Below the pieces are notes generated by a model. The model did no database searches, had not been told where the DNA came from, and saw nothing but the letters and a program-made list of their open reading frames with translations. 64,000 nt of DNA, taken from NCBI GenBank assembly GCA_037157565.1, contig JAZHRO010000073.1:20838501-20902500 (forward strand), read 5' to 3'. A program made the translations under genes and the position numbers. Shown here piece after piece: positions 47,449-59,200 of the stretch. Numbering within the stretch: the first letter of the stretch is position 1; each line of letters opens with the position of its first letter. This DNA comes from Thalassia testudinum (lineage: Eukaryota; Streptophyta; Magnoliopsida; Alismatales; Hydrocharitaceae).

Positions 47449-49354
47449 ATGGACCCATACTCTTTCTCATCCTACCATCATCAGGGTTCTCCCAACCCAA
47501 CTATGATCCCAACTTCTTATGGGTGGGAGATTACTTCATTATTCCTATACACGTGCTCCTTAGGCCTGGGATATACCCACCTCACCCTCTTGGACATCCA
47601 CACAGACATCACAACCTGTAGACACACTATCCATGCAAGACTGGGATTTCATCATGATGACTAAGTATCTTGACTGGTCCCACCAAAGGCATACAACTAC
47701 CCCTCACAAAAGCTCCCAGATCGCTAAACTGATCCAAATAGCCCAGGAAGCAAAGGAGGTCAGAAAAAGGGAATCTGAAGACTTAAGAAAGCAATTCAGG
47801 ATGAAAGACAAAAAACCCAAGACATAACCTCTAGGGGCCCTAAATTCAATGATAATGAACCATAGGTGGATAGTGAGCCACACAAAGTTGACGATTCAAC
47901 TGCAACCTATGACTACACTGAACCCACCCACCACCCTTATGATTCTCCATACTAAATCTATTATAACCCTCCATCTTCCTCGAGACTCGCATCTAAGGCC
48001 ATATCCACACAGATCACCACTGGGAAACCGGCAATGGACTTGCAACTACTTCTCAGATTGCAACAAATGGTAGCAAAGTACAAGGACACAGTTGCGAGAT
48101 ATCTACATCAAATCCAAATCACTACTAATCGAGGGCAGAGACAGACTTTGATTGCAACAGAAGAATCTTTGATGGAAGCACTTAAAGAACTAGAATCCGT
48201 GGCTAGGATGAATCAACAAACTCACACAGTTCAAGATATACTCCTTTTGCATACCAAGTTCAAACTAGCCTAGAGGATTTTAGGGAACTTGAGAATGCTT
48301 TTTGGGATCCTTCGAGTCACACACCCAAAGTAGATGATGTTGATGTCTCAATAGGTGATGTTGAAATGAAAGAAGAGATATCTGAGGAGATCAAGAGACA
48401 CGAGCCTGGAATAACCCAAATCAGCTCATCTGAGAGCCCCATTCTAGAAAGTGAGGAGAAAAGGAGCGGTACCCTAAACATTCATCTACAATTGTGGGAG
48501 ACATCCGATGGAATCAAGGAAGAAAATCAGCCATGGACTTAGATCTTGGTGACAACCCTGAGATGCAAACCTTTCAGTTTGAGGGATCAGTCAGTTGTGA
48601 ACTGGAATATGACTCCTATATGTTCAAGGATCCCCAAGGTGAGGATTCACAAGATGATTTAGATTTGGATGTCTCAAACAATCTAAGGGAATTAAAGCAA
48701 AGTCAGGTTGGATTCAATGAAAATAAAGGGATTACAGCCTTGAACACCATTGGTCAAGCACACCTAGGTAATGTAGTTTTGCCTAGGGATTTTGACAATC
48801 ACATGTACCTTGATGAATTGGGAGTTGACTTAACTACCCATAGAAACAAATCTATTTTCACTCTGATATCTTGTGATTCACATCTTTCCCTATCCACTGA
48901 CCAAGGTGATGAAGGAAATTCAGAGTTTGCATTTTCTATTCTTGATTCTGATTTTCAATTATTATGGGGTACTCCTGATGATTTATCAAAGGAAATGGAA
49001 GGGCCTCCGGAAGTAGAGAATTTTGAGCAACCTAACATGTATGAAGGTGAAAAACTGAGTTCAAGGAATTGGGGACTTACTTATAATCCAAGTCAATCTA
49101 ATGGACGGCTTGACTCAGAGACTGAGACAAATTCCGAGGAATCTGAGATTAGTATGGACAAGGATGAAATAATTTCTGATGAGGATTTTAGGGAACTTCC
49201 AATACCTTCATGCAATGCAGGGTCTATGGAGAACTTGATTTTAGATGTTAATCACCATTATGAAGACCCTTATGATCCAGACTCTAATGCTGACTGGCAT
49301 TCGAGTTTCATATCAACCACTTCCTTAGCAAATGCTCATAAACTTTTGGAATGA
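47449..49354 (+). pseudogene. Non-pol acidic ORF of element N, function unknown
   Basis: Starts MDPYSFSSYHHQGSPNP at 47449, like the M ORF. Homology moves through three frames: 47633-47827 (IQIAQEAKEVRKRESEDL), 48034-48273 (coiled-coil LLRLQQMVAKYKDT), a further frame 48261-48539 (SLEDFRELENAFW), then an uninterrupted 286-codon block 48494-49354. That block is strongly acidic (DLDLGDNPEMQ, SETETNSEESEIS) with no membrane segment, zinc knuckle or catalytic motif that I can see. The frameshifts show the gene is broken, yet the last block has no stop. I do not recognise the family; a structural or gag-like role is only a guess. Confidence 0.65.
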
Positions 49355-51354
49355 AATCATTTAGTGGGATTGGCATTGTGACCTTCATCCTTTCTTTGTC
49401 CCTATTCCACACAATACTATTGAGAGACTTTTTGGGATAGGATTGCACCATCAGCTAGTCCGTATGTGCGAACCACTGATTCTTGAAGCATACAACCACA
49501 TTTGCCTTTTGATCTTAACCAACTCCTCTGCACTCATTGATCCATCTGATGGAGTTTCACCTAGCTGGAGGCATTAAATTCAGCATAGCAATTAGGCATA
49601 GCATTTAGACTTAGCATTTAGGCATTATTTAGGCATCACATTTAGCACTTATACATATATACATATCTGTTATACATATCATATTTCATTCTAGCATAGT
49701 ATTCTACATATTGTGATTACCATTGTACTGTTGGCATGAGCTGAATGACAAGTTAGGAGCAGTTCCAGGTGATTTCTATCCACTTGCACCTTGCCTTATT
49801 TCAATTTCTTTTATTCATGCATGAGGACCTGCAAGAACTTATGCAGGGGGGTGGTACATATAAACTAAAAATTTTCTGCTAACAGCTGGGGGGAATAGAT
49901 CATTTTATCAATAGGTTTTATTAGGGATTTATTCTTTAGTAGATTCCTAAACTTAGAATCTAGTACAATTTCACACTTGCACGTAGAATTTGTAATGGAT
50001 TCAATGCGAAGACCGATAGACATCTCTAGTTTGTTAAGAAAAAACATTATTCTCCTGAACCCTTGGACAATAATCAAGGAGTCAGGTGAACCATCTTCTA
50101 GTAGATCCACTAGAAACATATGTGAGGTGAGAGTAGAGAGTCTATTGGTGCTCTAAGACTAGTATAAGGAATCTTAAATTCTGGATAATTGGATAATGAT
50201 ACTCGGAGTTAGGCATAGTTTTCGCTCTCAGTTCTTGCGTACAAATTCTTTGAGAGAATCTTTGCGAGAGCCACCAAATAAGGTAAATACACAGAGAACA
50301 TGTTCTGATAAAACTAAGACTGAGGTGGATAGTCATAACTGTCCTTCATAGAATCCTCGACTGAAGGAGGACACTGATATCAAGGTCAGAAATATGCTGT
50401 CCTATCATTCCCTTTTTAGTGCTGAGAATAGGCACTTCCACCAAATAAGTCACCCGATATCCTCTTGAACACCCCCAATTCCAAATAATGCCTTGTGAAT
50501 AAAAGTACATATGTTGCGTTGCATTGTGTTGGTAGATATGGCATTGTGTTAGTAGATATGGATGTGAGAAAAAAAGCATATAAAAACATCTTCTACAAAA
50601 AAAAGAAAAGAAAAAAAAAGAAGAAAAAAAAAGAAGAAAAGAAAGGGGAAAAAAAATGCCATGTTAAGAAGTATGAGTTATACTTAAGTACATTTAGGCA
50701 ACAACACCTACCACCCCCACGAACCACCAAATACAACCTTGACCTACTTTTCCTATATTTCTGACTGCTTGAATACGGGCTGAAGGATTCTGACTTGGTC
50801 ATAGGGTTATCAGAACCTAATTAAAGTGTAATGCCATGAGTGACCACCAAATATATCCACAAAACTGGTGAGATGTGAGGTCAGGAAGAAAAAGAAAAGA
50901 GAAAGAAAAAAAAGAAGAAAAGAAAAAGGAAAAAAGAGAGAGAAGAAAAAGTAAAAAAGACTTAAGAGAGCACAGTTTTCTAGCCTCTTTGTAAGTTGAT
51001 TTATTTAATAATCTGGAAATCTAGATTCTGAATAATAGTCTCTATGTAGCACTAGAAGAGAGTGAGCCACCAAATACAAATCCGTCTAACTCAGACATCT
51101 TCTGCCTAAGCCAAAAAGCCTGGGCTAAAACCAAGGGATATTTTATATCCCCGAGAGAAGAGGTTTGTCTATCCCAACAAAATTTTACTAAGGGTCAAGT
51201 ACGAGCTTGTGATGTATGTTGACTTTTCACTTGGATCCATTGCAGAAGCTACACCACTACACATTAACAATTTTCTGGATTCTAAATTTATGGATGAAAC
51301 AAAAAGAAATAAATCTCTAGTTAAACTCTTGATAAAATGTATTTAGTCTTGCAC
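49355..51354 (+). other. 3' internal region of element N
   Basis: TTAGGCAT/ACATAT-rich simple DNA (49570-49730), purine tracts at 50590-50660 and 50883-50955, and otherwise decayed sequence. A minus-strand frame of 84 codons (49865-50119) shows no family features. Confidence 0.5.
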
Positions 51355-51389
51355 TTGCTAGGGACTAGCAAGATTTAGGCATAGGGGTA
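51355..51389 (+). other. Pre-PPT hairpin and polypurine tract of element N
   Basis: TTGCTAGGGACTAGCAA (51355-51371) is a perfect 7-3-7 inverted repeat, followed by GATTTAGGCATAGGGGTA and the LTR start at 51390. Confidence 0.8.
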
Positions 51390-53161
51390 TGATTATGCAG
51401 CAATCATAGGCCCTAATCCACCTGAATTAAGTTGAACCTGGCCTAACTTATGCATTCAGCATGTATTCGCATTGTACTTTGCATCATAGTTAATTTATTA
51501 GATTTGTGAATAATAATGTCATACTATGAACTAATTGAGAGGCATTAACAATCACAGATGATTCGAGGCTACGGAAGATAGATTAGACTGCACAGATCTA
51601 ATCAGGATGATGGCGGGAGTCCAACACTTCTGGAATCATCTTGATCAAACAACCAGAGCATCATGTGCAGCCCATAAAAGAACATAGGTCAAGGAGCCAG
51701 ATGATAAAGATCAAAGCCTCAGATGAAAGATCCTACCGTGTGGATGGATCCGAATTAACAATCGTGGTCCAACAATGCAAAAATCAACCTGATCAGAGGC
51801 CTACATCACCATTTACAAAGAAAAGCAGATGGACGGCCACGATGGCACCACATAGTGCCATTGTAGCCACTCTTGTGGTGCCATCGCAACAACTTTTGCC
51901 ACGCCCCCAACCTTTGAAGGAAGAAACAAGGGCTGTTGGATCAAAATCAAACGTCCAAGAAGCAGCCACGTCGTCTGATCTCGCAGTACACTCATCAAAG
52001 AAGAATGCATCTCAGCTATTGGATCTCCATCCAATGGCCGAGAGCGAAGTTGCCTAATTCCTACCCGCAACATAAAAGGCGGCATAACGCAGTGGTGAGC
52101 GCACTCAAGCGCATGCAAAGAGTGTGCATTCGAGCGGCACGACGGAGAAATCAGGACAGGCATCGCAAGCGGGTGCTATTGACCATCGGATGGCAATCGA
52201 AGGGAGGATAAGCGAACATGTGGCACGATCATAGCTCTCTACAGTTGCACGCGTGATCAAACATGCATGTTATGCATGATCTCACACGCCCATCAGCGCA
52301 GGCGGTGTGGGTGAGCGTTTAAGCTGTCCGATAGAGAGATCGAATGGCTGAAGTTAAGGCACGAGATTTGAATGTGAAGGTGCGTACGGGGAGAGAAAAA
52401 AGTGCGGAGTGGGCATGGGCGCACGCGAGGAGTGAGCGGGGTTGTCAGATTGCAATCCAAGGGTCGTGGGCACGCCACGTGTCGGCCAAAGAAGCAATCC
52501 GAGCAATGAAGGCGCAAATGAAGGTGTTTTAAGGTCCAATTTGGTCTGTTGATCTCCCGATCGACGGATCTGATCACCAGAGGGTTGTTTCATGATTTTA
52601 AGGGCACAAATGCCCATCTTGCCCCTCATAAAAGCTATAAAAGAAGGCCTAGGTCCCCCAAATTAAAGCCAACTCTTCCTAAATCTTCCACCAAAACTCC
52701 TCCATACCCTCTCCAATTCTTTAGACCTTCTTCTCTGGCTCTCTCCATCTTTGGCTCTCTTCCTCTGAAGCGCCCACCAAGCCACCTTAGTGGACCGTCG
52801 TTGCTCTCCCCAGCCTCTCCAGAAGGCCACCACGGACCACCCGTAGTGCCCTTATTTTGCTAGATAGTGATTTTAATTCTTGTTCTAGTTAGATAGCAAG
52901 TACATGCTCTAGTTATAATTCTACTTTGCAACTATGGTTTATTGTAATTCATGATCAACTACTAGCTATGATTCGCTATATATATATTGTGATTAGTATT
53001 ATCTAGTTAGTAATTAGATCTAGATCAGTTATGAAATCCGAAATGCTTTTTGACTCCCTAAGTCCGACCGGGACTCACATCTCGTAAATTTTATTTGTTT
53101 CAACATACTTTGTGCTATACTATGACTGATTTACTTTAAAATGCGATTTATGCCTTGAATA
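51390..53161 (+). repeat. 3' LTR of element N
   Basis: TGATTATGCAGCAATC...CTTGAATA; the terminal CA has become TA. TATA box CTATAAAAG at 52635-52643. Followed by the duplication GTGGT (53162-53166). Confidence 0.93.
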
Positions 53162-53166
53162 GTGGT

Positions 53167-54272
53167 CATGGGTTGTTGTTAGTCATTGGATTTGCTTGGC
53201 TAAAATTTGACCTTTTCTTGGAGTTGTGTTCCAAAGCTCTTTCAAGTATAGCATTCAGTGACCTCCTATCATGCATTCAATTTTGGAAGAAAGGGAGGAG
53301 GTGAGGAGGGAAACAAGAGAGAATATGTGTGTGCACAATCAAGTAGTACAATTCATTAGCGCTATTGGTTGACCCTAGGACCTAAAATCTTAAGGGAAAG
53401 AGTCAACCTGACAATAATTCCACCTCTTGCCCTTGGACCTATCTAGCCAAGTTGAATACGCATGTGTTAATGAAAAGGTTCTTTCCAAGGCTCTCACCCT
53501 AGGTTCCTTGCATACCCCTCAATCACGATCATTTGACACTACCCCACAACCTTGACACCAGATATAGTTCAAGGGATCAACGTAAATTATTGATCAAACC
53601 TCTTCAAACCTTTAAGAATTCACTCAATATTGCCTAGGCACATTTACTCTTTTTTAAAATTAGGATTGGGTTGTATTGTGCACAAGATAAGTGAGTGGGC
53701 ATTAGGTGGTTGGTGCCCTTAATTGGTCCAATTTATGTGTGAGTGCAAAGTTTCAACCAATCTAAACAAGGTCCTTTTAATTTTTCTCCAATGTCTTTTA
53801 CGGTTTGATCTTGTTAAATCAACTTTTAGGGTTTGAATTCTTAGGTTGATTCAGACAAGTTCTAGGGAGCACACTAGGTTTTGAAAGCACGTGTGAGAGA
53901 TATCTTTCTTTTTAGTCCAAATAAATATGGTGAACTCTAAAAACAATTTGCACCCTAAAGGTTGAAACCCTAATGCAGGCAACTTCTAAGATGAGTTGAT
54001 TTTAATTTACCAAGTAGTGTAGCTTCAATAATGAAAAACATGGATTTTGTGCACCACTCAAACACTAGGGTTCAAATTAGATGAATTTAATGGCTAGGAA
54101 CCTTCAATAATGGTTTTATGTAGATTAGCTTGAAATCCAAACCACTCAATTTTTTTTTTTTTTAATAGAAAAGGGTTTCACATAGCAAGCTTTCTTCAGC
54201 TACACTTTACACCTGTCTACCACTTTGGGCTTCTCCATTATGCTCCTGCTCGATGTTCCTGTACATAAATAG
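53167..54272 (-). pseudogene. Upstream part of the minus-strand Athila-like element
   Basis: Continuation, on the minus strand, of the gag cut by element N, then about 1 kb that should be its leader. I found no PBS or 5' LTR. It ends where RT sequence of the outer pol resumes. A T13 run lies near 54150. Confidence 0.45.
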
Positions 54273-56208
54273 ATAATCAACAACAAAGTGAAGTTATAAG
54301 TCCCAAAGATCAAGAGAATACAACATTCACCCATCTCTTTGGTACCTTTGCCTTTCGTAGAATGTCGTTTAGGCTTTGCAATGTACCTACAACTTTACAA
54401 AGGTGTATAATGGCTATATTTTTTAACATGGTGTGAGACTTTATGGAAGTATTTATGGATGACTTCTTAATTTTTGGTGATTCTTTTTATTCCTATTTAG
54501 GAAACCTTGAGAAATTCTTGAACAAATGTATTGAGGTTTACTTAATGCTTAGGTAGGAAAACAACCAGTTCATAGTCCAAGAAGGAATAGTACTAGGGAA
54601 TGCGATCTTTGACAAAGGAATAGTGGTATACTAAGGTGGATCTGATTGCAAAACTCCCACCACCTACATCTGTTAGACAAGTCGGATCTTTTCTCCACCA
54701 TGTGGGTTTCTATAGAAGATTTATCAAGGATTTCTCTAAGATTGCAAGGCCTCTGAGTAACCTATTATCCAAAGATCACACCTTTCAATTTGATGATTCA
54801 TGTTTGAGGACCTTTAATTTAATGAAAGAATCTATAACCTAGGACTCTATCTTGCAACCACCTGACTTGGCATTACCATTCAAAATCACGTGTGACACTT
54901 CTGATTACGTTGTTGGTGTTGTCTTGGGTCAAAGAATTGATAAGAAACCAGTTGTGATTTACTATGCTAGCATGACCTTGGATAATGCTCAAAGGAACTA
55001 CACAACTACCTAGAAGGAATTGCTAGCTGTAGTAATTGCTTTGGAGAAGTTCAAATCTTATCTATTGGGATCCCATGTCATAATCTACAAAGGCCATTTA
55101 GCTTTGAGACATCTCTTGGCTAAGAAGGATGCTATAAATTGCAATTGACTAGGTGGAACCTCTTACTTCAAGGGTTCAACCTTGAACTTAGAGACAAAGT
55201 TGGTGCTCAAAATATCATGGTTGATCATTTATCTAGGATACTAGTAGAAGACTCTCATTCAACTATTCTGATTCCTTATTCTTTCCCAAGATGAGTGTTT
55301 CTTAATCATTTCAGGTGTCAAAGCCCCCTGGTTTGCTGTCATAGTCAATTACCTAGCCACAAGACGGATCCTTGATAATTGGCCTAAGAAAAGAAAAGAC
55401 AAATTTTACACTAAGGTTAAGTATTGTTTTTGGGAGGACCTTGAAATATTTAGACTTTATGTTAATCAAATAATCTGTAGATGTGTTCCTAAGAATGAAA
55501 TCCACAACATTTTGACATTTTTCCATAACTCAACATGTGAAGGACATTTCTCAAGGAAGAAAACTACTACTAAAGTGTTGCAAAGTGGATTCTATTGGCC
55601 AACAATTTATAAGGGTTCTCACAATTTTTCTAATTCATGCACCCAATGCCAATATGTAGAAACCATGACTAAGAGAGATTTGATACCCCTAAACCCCATC
55701 CTAATAGTAGAGATCTTTGATGTTTGGGGCATTGATTTTATGGGATCCTTCACCCCTTCCTTCGAATACTAATACATACTTGTTGCCATTGATTATGTGT
55801 CCGAATGGATTGAGGCCATCTTGACTCGAAATAATGAGCACAAAAATGTCATTGACTTTGTCAAGAAGAGCATCTTTAGCCAATATGGATACCTAGAGCC
55901 ATAATTAGTGATGGAAATACCCATTTCACGAACACACACTTTAGAAATCTCTTAGCAAAATACAAGGTCACACCCTGAATCTCCACACCTTATCAACCAC
56001 AGATGAATGGCCAAGCTGAGGTTTCAAATAGGAAGATCAAGAACATATTGCAAAAAATGGTTAGGACAGATAGGAAAGATTGGACAAACAAACTTTGTGA
56101 TGCACTCTGGGCATACTGTATAGCGTATAAGACTCCTATAGGTATGTCCCTATATTGAATAGTGTTTGGCAAGGCCTATCATCTCCCCATAGAAATAGAA
56201 CACAGGGC
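54273..56208 (+). pseudogene. Gypsy RT, RNase H and integrase (outer pol, right half)
   Basis: Several frames with stops. RT: SPKDQENTTFTHLFGTFAF from about 54300, then catalytic FMDD at 54454-54465. RNase H: CDTSDYVVG and KELLAVV are kept (about 54890-55040), but the later YTDH motif reads YKGH, losing an acidic residue. The frame 54636-54842 covers the RT connection (GFYRRFIKDFSKIARPL). Integrase: a zinc finger with GHF...CTQC (55512-55680) and the core WGIDFMG with D at 55734. The second D (55910) and E (56018) are exactly 35 residues apart, with a TGA between them. It ends in the VFGKAYHLP motif, where D3 interrupts it at 56209. Lineage: Athila/Tat. Confidence 0.88.
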
Positions 56209-59200
56209 TGATAAACACTAGTTTATCATTATTCTTAACCTATAAATCACATCTAGTTCCTAGGTTTCTCAATTTACCTTGTGGTTTTGGGTTGCATTTA
56301 GGCATTCTCTTAGGATAGGCATGCATTGCATTGTTTTTGTTATTTGACACATTTATTTGAGTGTTAGGGATAAATAAACAGTCAGATCCCATAAACCCTG
56401 ACACCTAGAAAGGCAGAAAATGGAGGAGAAGCCCAATTCAACTGGATCTCAATTGAATCTATCTCACATCAGCTGGATTCCAGCTCATTCCATCTCATTC
56501 GAGCTAATTGGAGCTCAACTTAGTTGGGATCAACTTACCTCAGCTTAGATTAGAAGAAACCAACTCAACTTAGCTTGGTTTGGCAGCTAGCAAAGAACTA
56601 GCTAGCTAAGCTAGCTGTGGAGCTCAACTACAGCTCTCTTCAGCAGCAATTAGCTCCAAGGAGCTCTAATGCAACTCCTTCTCAAATTCTTCTTAGCAAA
56701 CCCTAATTTCTATACTCCTCTTCTACTACTCTAATAGGTAAGCTAGATTAGGTCCACCTCCCTTACTATGGCCAACCTTCACCCTAATATCCACCTAGCT
56801 AGCTCCACCAACTAGCCCTACCTAAAATCCACCTAAGCTACCTATTCCTACTCCCTTTTGGCGCCACCTTGTAGCCACCTCTTCACCCCATCACCACCAC
56901 CAAAAGCCACCACCAACTTGGCGCCAACCCACCTTAACTACCCCCTTGTTTTGGAGCCAAAACAATGGCCATCCTAGCCCTACACATCACCACACCACCA
57001 CATCTAGCCCTCCCTTTTCCCTCCAAAGCTCTCCCCTTCTAGAAACCACAAACTTGGTGCCAACCCTTGGTGTCTCTTCATGGTGGGCATCCACCAAAGG
57101 ACACCAACACCACCATAACCACCCACCTAGGCACCTTTAAAGGTGGCACATCCATCCTAGCCCTCCATCTAGATCCCACGCTGTTGGAATCGTGAAATCA
57201 CACTTTTGATTTAAATACGTCGTAGTATAGATGCAAAATCTGCTTTCAACAACAATTTTAATGAGACTAGGTGAGTCCCGATCGATCTCAGGGAGGCGTA
57301 GTTTTGCAACTTTGATTCTAATTTCTTTTTCTCTCTGTACTTGTTTAGAATCACATTTCGATTTCAATAATGCATAAATAGGACTCGCCGGTCGCGTTTT
57401 GTATGCAAAGTACGTGCACATGAGTTAGGAAAATAACAAACATGAAAGTATGTGTTTCAGTGTGCATGATTTCAACTACTTGATGGTGACCAAGAAAAAA
57501 TTCGTTTATCGTTAAATCCTCGACATCCTTTGGAATTGACATTTGTATTTGCAAAAAGGAAACATATGATCCAAATGAATGTAATAGGAATTTATTGCAT
57601 TGAATCAAGTAATTAGGTCATTATAATCAATTCTAGAGGAAAGCTTGTACAGGGAATTGGAAACAACTAAATCTACATTAATAAAAAAGATATGCAAGCA
57701 TGGATCTCATGGAGAGTATGTGTGCACTCTAAGAGATAGTACTACTATGCTACTAGCAGGAAGTACTGCGTGAAATTACACATGATGAACAGCATTGGAA
57801 AAATAGGCACTAGAGGTGGGCTTTGGTGGCTCGCCTCTTGAGAAGGTGGTGGAGGAAGGTGTTGATGATGGTGCTTGTGAATGAAGGTGAAAGTGGAGAT
57901 GGTGGTGTCAAAGATCAAGCGGCTTGGGCGGCCACTATGATGGTTCTTTTATTGGCTTGGAGGTCACCCAAGTGGCGTTGGAGAGAAGCCTCTAGAAGGG
58001 CTTAGGTGGCAGCTAAATTGGGAAAGGAGTGGGTTTTCTTAGATCCACAATTTGTGGATCTAAGTAGACCTACTATAGTTAAGGTTTTAGGGTTCCAAGT
58101 GGTGCCACCTATGTGTGGACACCAACTCTAAGTGTGGGTGTGTGTGCATGCCACTTAAGTGGTTGAGTGGACCACTTAGGTGGCAGCTAAGATAGGTCTA
58201 GGTAGGGTCAACTAGGTCTAAGTAATTGGGTCTAGATGGGTTTCTAAAAATAGATTCATACAACCTATTGCTTAGGTAGAGGATCCAATTAAACTCGTCA
58301 CAAGTTTAATTGGATTAATGTGTGTGTATAATTGGGAGAGTGAATTTTCAATTAGGTTGGGTGTGAGTCAACTGGACTCAAACTTAGTCTAATTAGAGTT
58401 TTATTGATTGAGATTAGGGCTCAATTGGACTTCATGAGTCCAATTAGATAGGTATAGTGCAATTGACTTCTCTGGAGTCAATTGGACTTAGTGAGAACCT
58501 AATTAGGTTCTTAAGAAGGGCTAGTGATGGTGTACTAGGCTTGGGGTACCTCAAATTAGGTTTCCTAGGGTGTAGGGTAGGCTTCTTAGGTCATAAGAAG
58601 CAAGATATAGCTTCAACTCCAAAATCATCAATTGGAGAAGACCTCCAAATGTCTGATTAGTTTATCAGAGGACTTATACTTCAGAATTAGAAGTCTGATG
58701 GATAAGTCAGATGTCCAATATTGAAATGGTATTGGAGTCGAAGTTCTGTCTTGGGTTTTTGTAGAGATTGGATTTCCAGCACACTGTCTGGACATCCAGA
58801 GGTGGCTGGAAAGTGGTTTTTCGTTGTTTTATGCTAAAATGACCTAAAGGAAGGGTATCTTAGGTATGGGAAGGTGGATAGGGCTATCCTAAGGCTAGGG
58901 ATAAGTGCAGGGATGTCCTATGTTCTTCATACCTTAATTATAACATTAAATCCCTAAAATTAGTATAGTATACCTCTTCCATACTCTCTATCTTCATCTT
59001 ATTTGCATCTTTATTCTATGCTTCTGCTCCAGCTCTGGCCTCTATCTAGTTTTAGGCTATCTCCTGAGCTCTTATTACCTGCAAACTAAATATTACACTA
59101 ACCAATACAACATTATGGCATTATTTCATGAATATCTATGTAAATAAGTAAAGATGCAAAGTATGCAATTAATGTATGAATTACTCCTAAGTTAAGCTAG

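Larger units (their letters stand above)
44175..53161 (+). mobile_element. Complete non-autonomous gypsy-type LTR element N
   Basis: 8987 bp with LTRs 44175-45923 and 51390-53161 and a perfect duplication GTGGT at 44170-44174 and 53162-53166. It has an Asp-tRNA-like PBS, a leader, one degraded acidic ORF, purine-rich simple DNA and a hairpin plus PPT. No RT, integrase or protease is present. The LTRs are 1749 and 1772 bp and clearly alike, with scattered substitutions and small indels. It lies inside the minus-strand gag at 44169/53167. Confidence 0.94.

Noticed and set aside
22503..54277. Whole block as one element with LTR H at both ends
   Set aside because: The right edge (before 54273) does not match the start of LTR H, and no second H LTR or PBS is visible, so the terminal element cannot be named.
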